DNA of 64,000 nucleotides from Ensifer adhaerens (lineage in GTDB: Bacteria; Pseudomonadota; Alphaproteobacteria; Rhizobiales; Rhizobiaceae), in assembly GCF_002940685.1 (NCBI RefSeq), contig NZ_PNFP01000002.1, positions 434,001 to 498,000 of the forward strand, in the 5' to 3' direction. The number at the start of each line of letters is the position of its first letter. Position 1 is the stretch's first letter. The translations under genes were made by a program, and so were the position numbers. The notes beneath the pieces are model-generated. The model ran no database searches and was not told the DNA's origin. It saw only the letters and a program-made list of their open reading frames with translations. Below are positions 41,437 through 49,271 of this stretch, piece by piece.

Positions 41437-41466
41437 GGAGCGGGATGTGTTTCCACGTCCCGCTCC
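41437..41466 (-). terminator. Strong hairpin downstream of the GNAT gene
   Basis: GGAGCGGGATGTG (41437-41449) pairs with CACGTCCCGCTCC (41454-41466), one G-T pair, 4-base loop. Confidence 0.6.
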
Positions 41467-41482
41467 AGTGCCGCTTTGCCGA

Positions 41483-41989
41483 TCAGCTGGCGTCAAAGCC
41501 TGCGTGGTAGCTGACACGCCCTGATGGTACCCGGCCTTCGAACGCCTGCGCCATGAAGTACTCGGCCGGTACGCCTTCGAAGCGCAGGGCGGCGTGGTTG
41601 TCGAAGCCGAAGCGCTTGTAGTAGCCGGGTTCGCCGAGGACGACGCAGCCCCTGGCGCCGGTCTTGGCAAGGCGCGTCAGGCCCTCGCGGATCAGCCTGC
41701 CGCCCGTGCCGCTCTTCTGGCGGTCGGGTCTGACGGAGACCGGGCCGAGCCCGAACCAGCCCTTGTCCTCGCCGTCGATCGTGACAGGTGAGAAGGCGAC
41801 GTGGCCGACAATTTCGCCCTGGTCGAGGGCGATAAGCGAGATCGTCAGGGCGCCGGCGTCGCGCAGCGCGTCGATGATTTCGGCTTCCGTCTGGCTGCTA
41901 TAGGCCATCGGTGCGAAGGCGGCCTTGGTGACCGCACGGATGGTGGCGATGTCATTTGCTTGTTCGGAACGTATGTCGATGGTGGTCAT
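41483..41989 (-). CDS. GNAT family N-acetyltransferase (YhbS-like)
   Basis: The 168-residue protein has GNAT motifs: ALDQGEIVGHVAFSPV (strands 2-4), WFGLGPVSVRPDRQKSGTGGRLIREGL (acetyl-CoA pyrophosphate loop, R/Q-x-x-G-x-G/A as QKSGTGG), and GARGCVVLGEPGYYKRFGFD typical of the YhbS branch. Acceptor unknown. ATG at 41989 gives the normal family length; a 13-residue upstream extension is possible but lacks a ribosome site. It is followed by a strong hairpin. Confidence 0.87.
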   Translation of the reverse strand: MTTIDIRSEQANDIATIRAVTKAAFAPMAYSSQTEAEIIDALRDAGALTISLIALDQGEIVGHVAFSPVTIDGEDKGWFGLGPVSVRPDRQKSGTGGRLIREGLTRLAKTGARGCVVLGEPGYYKRFGFDNHAALRFEGVPAEYFMAQAFEGRVPSGRVSYHAGFDAS

Positions 41990-42290
41990 TGTAAAAACCT
42001 GTTCTTGAAACCCATGGTCGCGCGCCATCGACTGCGAACGACCGATATCGTTCGCCGGTGACGGCGCGGTTCGGCGTCTTGGTCAAGACGCTCAGTGGGT
42101 GAGAACAAGCTCCAGCATCGACAATTCCTCTGCGCAATTCAGGCGCGCGAGCCCGGTATAGGGTCAAGTCCTCGCCGCGGTCAACCGGCCGGCCGGGCAG
42201 CACCAGCAGGGAACCCATGGGTCGGTGTTCAGTTTCAGGCTGACGCGCGCCCTGTGCGGCGCGCGTCAGGGGTGAAAGATGCGGCTTCGC

Positions 42291-42995
42291 TCAGACGTGG
42301 CGCGTCAGACCGCCGTCCACCTTCAGGTTCTGGCCGGTGATGTAGGCGGCGCCCTCCGAGGCGAGGAAGGCGACGGTGGCGGCGATTTCGGCGCTGGTGC
42401 CGTAGCGCTTCATCGGCACGGCGTCGCGGCGTTCTTCGGTGGCCGGCAGGCTGTCGATCCAGCCGGGCAGAACGTTGTTCATGCGCACGTTGTCGCCGGC
42501 ATAGGTGTCGGCGAAGATCTTGGTGTAGGAGGCAAGGCCGGCGCGGAAGACGGCCGAGGTCGGGAACATCGGCGAGGGCTCGAAGGCCCAGGCGGTGGAG
42601 ATGTTGATGATCGCGCCCGATTTCTGCTTCTGCATGATCGGCGTGACGAGCCGGACCGGGCGGATGACGTTCATCAGGTAGACGTCGAGGCCGGTGTGCC
42701 ACTGCTCGTCGGTGATTTCCAGGATCTGGGCGCGCGGGCCGTGGCCGGCGCTGTTGACCAGAACGTCGATCCGGCCCCATTTTTCCATGGTCGCCTCGAC
42801 CAGGCGCCTCAGGTCGTCGTTCGACTGGTTGGAGCCGGTGACGCCGATGCCGCCGAGTTCGGCGGCCAGCGCCTCGCCCTTGCCGGAGGAAGACAGGATC
42901 GCGACCTTGTAGCCATCGGCGGCTAGGCGCCTGGCGCTTTCGGCGCCCATGCCAGAGCCACCGGCGGTGATGATTGCAACTTTTTCTACTGCCAT
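42291..42995 (-). CDS. SDR-family protein lacking the usual catalytic Tyr and Lys
   Basis: The 234-residue protein has the SDR cofactor motif IITAGGSGMGAESARRLAAD, DVLVNSAGHGP and IINISTAWAF (catalytic Ser). Where classical members have Tyr-x-x-x-Lys the sequence reads MFPTSAVFRAGLASYTKIF: Tyr is replaced by Thr and Lys by Phe/Arg. It ends NLKVDGGLTRHV. It may bind NAD(P) without normal reductase chemistry, or use other residues (the later Tyr-Thr-Lys is out of register). The start follows GAGAGAGGACCGAACC. It is divergent from a LysR gene and is its likely target. Confidence 0.85.
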   Translation of the reverse strand: MAVEKVAIITAGGSGMGAESARRLAADGYKVAILSSSGKGEALAAELGGIGVTGSNQSNDDLRRLVEATMEKWGRIDVLVNSAGHGPRAQILEITDEQWHTGLDVYLMNVIRPVRLVTPIMQKQKSGAIINISTAWAFEPSPMFPTSAVFRAGLASYTKIFADTYAGDNVRMNNVLPGWIDSLPATEERRDAVPMKRYGTSAEIAATVAFLASEGAAYITGQNLKVDGGLTRHV

Positions 42996-43036
42996 GGTTC
43001 GGTCCTCTCTCGTGCGTGGCCGGTGTCGATTGTGCT

Positions 43037-43075
43037 GCCGTTGCGATTGAAATACCATCTCCGCGCCGCAACGGC
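43037..43075. promoter_or_regulatory. Inverted repeat between divergent SDR and LysR genes
   Basis: GCCGTTGCG (43037-43045) and CGCAACGGC (43067-43075) are perfect complements 21 bp apart, in the 121-bp gap. Confidence 0.4.
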
Positions 43076-43116
43076 GAAGCAGTTTCGCTTTCATATGCCA
43101 GTAGAAAAACTATTCG

Positions 43117-44022
43117 ATGAGTGACGCACCCGGAAAGCTGCCTTCGCTGAATGGCGTGAGAGTGTTCGAGGTGGCCGCGCGCCATCTGAACTTCCGCCTC
43201 GCGGCCGAAGAACTCGGCGTGACGCAAGGGGCGGTCGCCCAGCAGATCCGCGGGCTCGAAGCCGAGCTCGGGGTCAAGCTCTTCGAGCGGCTGCCGCGCA
43301 TGCTGGCGCTGACCGGCGAGGGGCGGGCCTATATCGCCGATGTCAGACGGGCGCTTGAGATCATCGCGCGGGCGACCGACGGGTTGAAGCCGCAGCCGGT
43401 CCGGCTGACGATCAGCACCACGCCGTCCTTCGCCTCGAAGTGGCTGATCCCGCGGCTGCCGGATTTCACCAGCCGTCATCGCGATCTCGACCTGCACATC
43501 CTTGCGACCGACCGCATGTCGAACTTCCAGGCCGATGGTGTCGACCTTGCCGTGCGCTACGGCCGGCCGCCCTTCGGGGCGGGGCTGGCGGTGGAACTTC
43601 TGTTCGAGCAGGAGACGATCGCCGTCTGCAGCCCGCGGCTGATCGGCGACAAGGTGCCGGATACGGCCGCCGAGCTTGCCGACTACACGCTGCTGCACGA
43701 CGCGCATAATTTCTGGCCCGAGTTCATCGAGCGGCATTTCGGCGAAAGCCCGCAGGCCGCGTTCAAGGGCATCAGCTTCAACCAGACCTCGCACGCGATC
43801 GAGGCGGCGATCGCCGGCCAGGGCATCGTTCTCGCTAACCGCAATTTCGTGGCGCAGGACATCGCCGAAGGCCGGCTCGTGCGCATCTTTGCAGCCGCGA
43901 TGCCGGGGCCTTCGGATTTCTATCTCGTCTGGCCGCGCTACCGCAAATCGCTCGGCCTTCAGACCGTGATCGCCTGGCTCAGCGACGAGGCGAAGAAGGA
44001 GCGCGAGCGGGCCTTGTCATGA
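43117..44022 (+). CDS. LysR family transcriptional regulator (GcvA-like)
   Basis: The 301-residue protein has the GcvA-type N-terminus (LPSLNGVRVFEVAARHLNFR, AAEELGVTQGAVAQQIRGLE) and effector domain with LTISTTPSFASKWLIPRLPD, which is diagnostic for the GcvA branch. It is divergent from the unusual SDR gene and probably controls it. No strong ribosome site precedes ATG 43117, and the leader may be very short. Confidence 0.9.
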   Translation: MSDAPGKLPSLNGVRVFEVAARHLNFRLAAEELGVTQGAVAQQIRGLEAELGVKLFERLPRMLALTGEGRAYIADVRRALEIIARATDGLKPQPVRLTISTTPSFASKWLIPRLPDFTSRHRDLDLHILATDRMSNFQADGVDLAVRYGRPPFGAGLAVELLFEQETIAVCSPRLIGDKVPDTAAELADYTLLHDAHNFWPEFIERHFGESPQAAFKGISFNQTSHAIEAAIAGQGIVLANRNFVAQDIAEGRLVRIFAAAMPGPSDFYLVWPRYRKSLGLQTVIAWLSDEAKKERERALS

Positions 44023-44046
44023 TCTCGGCACGGCCCCTGGCGGTTG

Positions 44047-44577
44047 TCAGCGTCGCAACGCGACGTCGAGCCGGTAGAGCAGGGCGTGGAAGTCGCCCTT
44101 GCTCGGCTTTCGCCCCGGCATCGTCCGAACGATCTGTCGAAGCTCGGGCGAGGCGGCGGCGATTGCCAGGCTCACCTCTTTTTCCATGACCGCAGCCTCG
44201 TCATCGGCGCCAGAGGCGAGCGCCTGGATGGCATAGGCGGCGGGCGCGAGCACGTGATTGATCTGGTGCGGCGTCTCGATCGGATGGGTATAGGCGGCAC
44301 CCGCAGCGGCCGAGGCCGCCCGAGCGGCTGCCCTGGCTGCAGGATCGCCGATCTCGCGGGCGGCGGCCTGGGCGCCCCAGCCGACCTTTCGCAAGGCGGT
44401 GCTGCGCGGTGCCCCTTCGGCAAAGGCGCGGGCAGCCGCGATCGCCTGGCGCGGGCGAGGATCGGCGGCGACGGCCTCAAAGACCGGCAGGGCCCGCCCG
44501 GCTGAGAGGGCGGCCCAGCGGGTGATGTGGCGCAGGTCGTCTTCGGTGAGGAGCGGGCGGGTGGCTTCTTGGGGCAT
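44047..44577 (-). CDS. Helical protein resembling Imm5-type putative immunity proteins
   Basis: The 176-residue product is all-helical, with LLTEDDLRHITRWAALSAGR, FEAVAADPRPRQAIAAARAF and a strongly repetitive Ala-rich core (GDPAARAAARAASAAAGAAY, then THPIETPHQINHVLAPAAYA). The order R/W-A-x-C/S-A-x-R-x-L-P-x-F-E, DPRPR-x-A-I and AAxA-x-x-A-x-x-THPxxTxxQ-x-H matches what I recall of Imm5-like putative immunity proteins, which also occur widely without a toxin partner. No polymorphic toxin gene is adjacent. The family call is moderate and the immunity role is inference. Confidence 0.6.
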   Translation of the reverse strand: MPQEATRPLLTEDDLRHITRWAALSAGRALPVFEAVAADPRPRQAIAAARAFAEGAPRSTALRKVGWGAQAAAREIGDPAARAAARAASAAAGAAYTHPIETPHQINHVLAPAAYAIQALASGADDEAAVMEKEVSLAIAAASPELRQIVRTMPGRKPSKGDFHALLYRLDVALRR

Positions 44578-44732
44578 TGCCGAGGTTCTCGCATGGAAGG
44601 CCGGCGCGCCGCAATCGGCGACAGGCAGCGACCCGGGTTCAGGGCTTTGCCCGCGGGCAGGATGGTGGCGCTTGCAGCGCTGCGGAACAGACCTATTGTG
44701 CGCCTGCCACGCCGGAAGATGAGATGAAGTGA

Positions 44733-45272
44733 ATGATGATGCCTGCCAAAACTGACGTTCCCAAATATGCGCAGATCGAGCACGAGCGGCGTTTTCTCGT
44801 CGAACGGTGCCCGGATCTGTCGCGGCACGACTATCGGACGATCGAGGACCTCTACGTCTCCGGCAGCCGGCTGCGGGCGCGCGCGATCACCTTCAGCGAT
44901 GGGCGTCCGCCCGCGTTCAAGTTCTGCAAGAAATACCCGTCGGATAGCACCACGTCTCAGCCGATCGTCAACATCTATCTGACCGCCGGCGAATACGAAC
45001 TGCTGTCGCATCTGCCCGGAAACAGGGTCCGCAAGCGGCGCTATCGCCTCGATATCGAGGGAACGCCCTGCAGCATCGATGTCTTTGAGGGCGTACTGTC
45101 CGGGCTGATCCTGTCCGAGGTCGAGGCAAATTCGGCCGAAGCGCTGGCCGCCCTTAAGCCACCGCCCTGGAGCAGGCTGGAGGTCACCAGAGACGCCTTC
45201 TTCAGTGGGGCAAACCTTGCGGCTGTCGGCGCAGCCGAGCTTCAGGCAAAGCTCTCCTCGCCGCGGCGCTGA
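44733..45272 (+). CDS. CYTH domain protein (triphosphate-binding tunnel fold)
   Basis: The 179-residue protein begins with IEHERRFLVERCPDLS, the ExExR/K motif that opens CYTH proteins (here E-H-E-R-R). The basic and acidic tunnel residues follow in YVSGSRLRARAITF, AFKFCKKYPS, RKRRYRLDIE and LSEVEANSAEAL. CYTH enzymes hydrolyse inorganic or thiamine triphosphate or cyclise ATP. The closest match by motif is the short bacterial triphosphatase type. Three consecutive ATG codons start the frame at 44733; any could be used. Confidence 0.8.
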   Translation: MMMPAKTDVPKYAQIEHERRFLVERCPDLSRHDYRTIEDLYVSGSRLRARAITFSDGRPPAFKFCKKYPSDSTTSQPIVNIYLTAGEYELLSHLPGNRVRKRRYRLDIEGTPCSIDVFEGVLSGLILSEVEANSAEALAALKPPPWSRLEVTRDAFFSGANLAAVGAAELQAKLSSPRR

Positions 45273-45311
45273 CCGGCCAGACCTCGACCGATGCCCTGCA
45301 GGGCCAGGCCC

Positions 45312-45965
45312 TCAACGCTCCCAGCCGTCCGTAAACGGGAAGCGCTCCGCCCACAGGGTCGCAAGGCGAGGGTCGGCGTCGACGCGGCGGACCGTTTCGG
45401 CAAGCCCGGGAGCGGCGGTGTAGAAGCGGCGCCGGCCGGGCGACCAGCGGGAGGCGGTCGCCACATAGAGGTCGAGGACCGTAAGCTCGTCGCCGAGCAG
45501 GTACTGTTGAGGACGCAACTGTGTTCCCATCTGCTCCCAGCAACTGGCGATACGGTCAAACAGGCGTGCCTTGACGCCGGCGTGGTCCTCCGCCCTGTCG
45601 ATCACGCGGGCAGGATTGTCGGCGATCCAGTAGAGCGCGTAGATGGCCGAGGAGACGAAGGTCATCCATCTGAGGAAGGCCGGCCGCCGGACGTCGGCCG
45701 GAGCGGGCGCGAGGCGGGCGCCGGGATAGGCATCGGCCAGCCAGATCAGGATCGCGGCACTTTCGGTCAACACTTCGCCGGTCGGCAGCGCCAGCGCCGG
45801 GACCTGGCGCAAGGGATTGATGCGGGCGAGCCTGTCCGCCTGCCGGTCACCCTCCCAGGGGGCGTGCTCCTCGAGGCGATAGGGCACGCCGATGAGGCCC
45901 AAGGCGGCCTCGATCGGAACGGATCCGGAGCCTGAGGCTCCGTAGACGACAAAGGGCTCGCCCAA
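45312..45965 (-). CDS. Glutathione S-transferase family protein
   Basis: The 217-residue protein has the thioredoxin-like domain (VVYGASGSGSVPIEAALGLI, NPLRQVPALALPTGEVLTES with cis-Pro and Glu-Ser) and a helical domain with LLGDELTVLDLYVATASRW. Ser near residue 11-13 could be the catalytic residue. It starts at TTG 45965 with GGGAGAACATCG ahead. Third GST of the window, alone between two plus-strand genes. Confidence 0.87.
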   Translation of the reverse strand: MGEPFVVYGASGSGSVPIEAALGLIGVPYRLEEHAPWEGDRQADRLARINPLRQVPALALPTGEVLTESAAILIWLADAYPGARLAPAPADVRRPAFLRWMTFVSSAIYALYWIADNPARVIDRAEDHAGVKARLFDRIASCWEQMGTQLRPQQYLLGDELTVLDLYVATASRWSPGRRRFYTAAPGLAETVRRVDADPRLATLWAERFPFTDGWER

Positions 45966-46217
45966 CGATGTTCTCCCGCATGATGCTGCCGGGGCCTAGG
46001 CCCGCAGGCTTTTATCCATACTGGGGGTTGTTGCACGGATCGCGGCTTTCGCGCCATAGGCGATGATGGAGATTAACGAGAGATCAGTTGCCGGTTCGGC
46101 GGGCGGTAGACGCGCGCTATGCCGCAGCAGGGCAGGCGTCGCCGCCAGCTCTCGACAGGGCCGTGTCCGATCCAGTCGCGGCTTGCAACAGGAGCTCAAG
46201 AGAGGCAGAACGATGCT

Positions 46218-46646
46218 ATGCCCGACAACGATAGCGACGCACGTTCATTCACGATCGACCGCTCGAACATGTTTGAGCCGCTCTTGCAGGCCGACCCGTC
46301 CTTTGCCGAAACATGGGCGGCGTTCCAGGAAGAGTGGCGAGACGACGACGAACCGCCGCCGCTTTACCTGGCCTTGGCGGAGCTTGCACGTCACCTGATC
46401 AGAAAGCTGGAGGCGGGCGACACGCCTGGTTTCCGGGCGGTCTTCGACGTGGTCGAACGCTGGCACATCCATGGCGACGCCTACGTCAAGGAAGCTGCGA
46501 CGGTGGGGTTGCTCGAGGACTTGCAAAATGGGAATTTTCATCGCGTAACCAGCCCCGACGATTTTCTCCCATGGCTCGCCCCGGAGACTCTCGGTTGGTG
46601 GATCCAGATCCGCCAATTCTGGGCCGGCGAGCCCCGGATCGGGTAA
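46218..46646 (+). CDS. Small acidic protein (DUF7674-like)
   Basis: The 142-residue product is soluble and acidic. FEPLLQADPSFAETWAAFQE, LYLALAELARHLIRKLEAGD, FRAVFDVVERWHIHGDAYVK and EAATVGLLEDLQNGN follow the pattern of the DUF7674 family as I remember it; some members lie near toxin or immunity genes. Start chosen from AGAGAGGCAGAACG ahead of ATG 46218. The family name is from memory and should be treated as tentative. No function can be stated. Confidence 0.6.
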   Translation: MPDNDSDARSFTIDRSNMFEPLLQADPSFAETWAAFQEEWRDDDEPPPLYLALAELARHLIRKLEAGDTPGFRAVFDVVERWHIHGDAYVKEAATVGLLEDLQNGNFHRVTSPDDFLPWLAPETLGWWIQIRQFWAGEPRIG

Positions 46647-46793
46647 GATGCTTCCCAAGGGTGGGGGAACCGGCAAGTGCCATTCTTCTCACCCCGGCCG
46701 GGCGGAAATGCGGTAGGGTTGATCGGCCGGCGAGGGGGCGCTATTGCAGCCGCCGCGCCCATCCTGCCCTCAAGCCATACGGAGTTTTGAAGA

Positions 46794-47276
46794 TTGAGCG
46801 TTGCCTTCACCAAGGAAGAAAGTGCCGAAACCGCCGCCGAGACGTTGCTGCCGGACCGGCCGGTTTCGCCGCATCCGAACCTGGTGACGGAGGCCGGGCT
46901 GAAGGCGCTGGAGGTGCTGCTTCAGGAGGCGCGCACGGCCTATGAGGCGGCGGCCGCGGTCGACGACGTGAACGAAAAGCGGCGCCAGCAGGCGGGACCG
47001 CTGCGCGACCTGCGCTATCTCAACGAGCGGCTGCGCACCGCGCAGCTGATGCCCGAGCCCACTTCCACCGAGACCGTCGCCTTCGGCAGCATCGTCACCT
47101 TCAGCCGCGACGACGGGCGGGTGCAAAAGTACCGGATCGTCGGCGAGGACGAGGCGGACCCCAAGGCGGGGTCGATCTCCTATGTCTCGCCGGTGGCGCG
47201 CCTCCTCATGGGCAAGGCGGTGGGCGACCTGGTCCAGGTCGGCGACCAGGAGCTCGAGGTTGTGGCGATTTCCTGA
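46794..47276 (+). CDS. GreA/GreB-family transcription factor
   Basis: The 160-residue protein has an N-terminal coiled coil (about 30-85: LVTEAGLKALEVLLQEARTA, RDLRYLNERLRTAQLM) and the FKBP-like C-terminal GreA/B domain (FGSIVTFSRDDGRVQKYRIV, DPKAGSISYVSPVARLLMGK, VGDLVQVGDQELEVVAIS). It binds the RNA polymerase secondary channel. The acidic residues expected at the coiled-coil tip (D-x-x-E) are not obvious; AAVDDVNEKRR may serve. The length matches GreB-like proteins of Rhizobiales. It starts at TTG 46794 after CGGAG. Confidence 0.85.
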   Translation: MSVAFTKEESAETAAETLLPDRPVSPHPNLVTEAGLKALEVLLQEARTAYEAAAAVDDVNEKRRQQAGPLRDLRYLNERLRTAQLMPEPTSTETVAFGSIVTFSRDDGRVQKYRIVGEDEADPKAGSISYVSPVARLLMGKAVGDLVQVGDQELEVVAIS

Positions 47277-47310
47277 CCGGTTGGGCGCCGGCGTGATGAT
47301 GTCGGTTATT

Positions 47311-47381
47311 GTCGTATCCGATTTAATAGTGTCAACTTGACATTCTGCTCTTCTCGGTATTTATGTCGCATCCGATCTAAT
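47311..47381. promoter_or_regulatory. Promoter with two TCGYATCCGAT operators before the DUF3095 gene
   Basis: TCGTATCCGAT (47312-47322) and TCGCATCCGAT (47366-47376) flank a -35 TTGACA at 47337-47342 with -10 candidates TATTTA/TTTATG at 47358-47365. The same 11-mer occurs twice in the ohrR-ohr gap (49161-49171 and 49218-49228). A repressor of the OhrR type bound to both sites would cover this promoter. Confidence 0.6.
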
Positions 47382-47464
47382 TTGGCGGCGCCGCGCTCAT
47401 GGGAAAGATCCGCCAGGGGCGGGTGCATGGAGTTCGGTCGGATCCGTCGGCACGGAGGATGGAA

Positions 47465-48496
47465 ATGCACAACAATGGCGACGCCGCGCCGGTTCGCGCC
47501 TATCGCGAGTTTTCCCGCGTGCTCGATCCCGACGTCTACGAGCCGCTGCCGGACGACTGGCTGATCGGCATTACCGACGTGGTGAATTCGACCGGCGCGA
47601 TCCGGGCCGGGCGCTACGAGGACGTCAACTATGTCGGCGCCTCGGCGATTGCCGCGATCGGCAACGGGCGCGGCAATTTCGATTTTCCCTTCGTGTTTCG
47701 CGGCGATGGCGCGGCCTTTGCGCTGGCGCCGGGCGCAGAAGCGATGGCCGGTTCGGCGCTGCGGCAGCTCGCCGCCTTCGCAAAGGGCCGGTTCGATCTC
47801 GATTTACGCGTCGGCCTGCTGACGGTCCGCGACATCAGGGACCATGGCCAGGACGTGCGGATCGCCCGCTATGCCGCATCGGAGAATGCGACCTATGCGA
47901 TGTTTGCCGGCGGCGGGCTCAAATGGGCGGAGCGGCAGCTGAAAGAGGGGCGCTACCAGCTTCAGCCGGAAAGCCAGGGTACCGAACCGGATCTCACCGG
48001 CCTTGCCTGCGAATGGCGGCCGTTTCCAAGCCGCCAGGGGCAGATCCTGTCGCTTTTGGCCGAACCCGCCGACGACGTGACGCCTGAACGCTTTGCCGCC
48101 CTGGCGCGCGAGGTGATCGCCGTTTTCGACCAGGCACCGAGGCACGCGCATCCGCTGCCCGAAGCGGTGGGCGTGCCGAAGGACGAGCGACTGCGGGTAT
48201 CGCGGGAGCGCTGGGCCGGCGTCGCCGCCAGTTCCGATTTTCGCAAGTATGACGATGGCCTGCGATTGACGGTGGATTGCACCGTCGAGCAGATCGACCG
48301 GATCCAGGCGATCCTTTCGGCCGCCAAACGGCGCGGCGAGGTGAATTTCGGGCTGCACCGCCAATCGCATGCGCTGATGACCTGCCTTGTGCCGTCGGCC
48401 CGACCGGACGCGCACCTGCATTTTCTCGACGGCATGGACGGCGGCTACGCCAGGGCGGCGGAAATGATGGCGCCGCAAAAGCGTCTCAGCGCCTGA
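47465..48496 (+). CDS. DUF3095 family protein, adenylate-cyclase-like
   Basis: The 343-residue protein has the DUF3095 features: LIGITDVVNSTGAIRAGRYE, DVNYVGASAIAAIGNGRGNF, DFPFVFRGDGAAFAL and a C-terminal part with VDCTVEQIDRIQAILSAAKR. ITDVVNST and FRGDGAAFA look like the two metal-Asp strands of a class III nucleotidyl cyclase, so the family is thought to be cyclase-related; activity has not been shown to my knowledge. ATG at 47465 is chosen because GGAGG lies 6 bases ahead. Its promoter carries the same 11-mers as the ohrR-ohr gap, suggesting peroxide-linked control. Confidence 0.85.
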   Translation: MHNNGDAAPVRAYREFSRVLDPDVYEPLPDDWLIGITDVVNSTGAIRAGRYEDVNYVGASAIAAIGNGRGNFDFPFVFRGDGAAFALAPGAEAMAGSALRQLAAFAKGRFDLDLRVGLLTVRDIRDHGQDVRIARYAASENATYAMFAGGGLKWAERQLKEGRYQLQPESQGTEPDLTGLACEWRPFPSRQGQILSLLAEPADDVTPERFAALAREVIAVFDQAPRHAHPLPEAVGVPKDERLRVSRERWAGVAASSDFRKYDDGLRLTVDCTVEQIDRIQAILSAAKRRGEVNFGLHRQSHALMTCLVPSARPDAHLHFLDGMDGGYARAAEMMAPQKRLSA

Positions 48497-48630
48497 TCCG
48501 CCGAAACGCCGAGGGCAGCGGCGATGCGGCTGCTCGGGCGTGATGCCGGCAGCCCCAATCCCGCGTAGGGCCGCTGTGCGATCGATATCGCGCAAGGGTC
48601 GGGCAAGCGTGGCGCTTGCCCGATTTCCCG

Positions 48631-49119
48631 CTATTCCTTCTCTGTTCCAGGCTGGCCGGCACCGAGCAGGTTGTCGCGCAGCTTTGCCACCGACCGCTGC
48701 ACCGTGCCGAACTCGTCGCCGAGGCCAATGGTGTCGGTCAGTGCTGCACCCGGATCCGCATCCACCACCGCCTGACCGGCTGATGTCAGCGTCAGGCGCA
48801 CCTGCCGTTCGTCGGCGGGATCGCGCCGGCGCTTAAGGTAGCCGTCGGCTTCGAGCTTCTTCAGGATCGGCGTCAGCGTGTTCGATTCCAGGAAGAGCTT
48901 TTCGCCGAGCATGCCGACCGTCTGGTCGTCTTCCTCCGACAGCGCCACCAGGGTGACGTACTGGGTATAGGTGAGGCCGAGCCTGTCGAGCAGGGGCTTA
49001 TAGGCGCGGCCGAAGGCGAGATTGGCCGAATAGATCGCAAAGCAGAGGAAGCCGGAGAGCTTCCTGCCGCCCTTGGCCTTGGCGGCACCCGGCTCCTTGG
49101 CAGTCTTGGATGTGGACAT
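48631..49119 (-). CDS. ohrR: OhrR, organic-hydroperoxide-sensing MarR-family repressor
   Basis: The 162-residue protein has the MarR winged helix (TVGMLGEKLFLESNTLTPIL, KKLEADGYLKRRRDPADERQ) and, near the N-terminus, LSGFLCFAIYSANLAFGRAY, in which the Cys is the peroxidatic residue of OhrR; the two Tyr that hydrogen-bond it are in YKPLLDRLGLTYTQY. It is divergent from ohr. Oxidation by organic hydroperoxides releases it from DNA. The C-terminus is somewhat longer than usual. The gap holds TCGYATCCGAT repeats, the likely operators. Confidence 0.93.
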   Translation of the reverse strand: MSTSKTAKEPGAAKAKGGRKLSGFLCFAIYSANLAFGRAYKPLLDRLGLTYTQYVTLVALSEEDDQTVGMLGEKLFLESNTLTPILKKLEADGYLKRRRDPADERQVRLTLTSAGQAVVDADPGAALTDTIGLGDEFGTVQRSVAKLRDNLLGAGQPGTEKE

Positions 49120-49158
49120 GGGAATCTTTTTTCCTTTTCGCTATCGGCACTTAATATA

Positions 49159-49246
49159 AATCGTATCCGATTAAATCGCAATGGTGTTGACGCTCTCTCA
49201 GGATCTGCGTATACACATCGCATCCGATTGAAGCGGATCCGATTAG
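49159..49246. promoter_or_regulatory. OhrR operator region
   Basis: AATCGTATCCGATT (49159-49172), ATCGCATCCGATT (49217-49229) and GCGGATCCGATTAG (49233-49246) lie between divergent ohrR and ohr. The first is an AATCG-N4-CGATT dyad. The core 11-mer TCGYATCCGAT recurs at 47312 and 47366. Confidence 0.75.
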
Positions 49247-49271
49247 AAATCAAACAGAGAGGAAAATGCAC

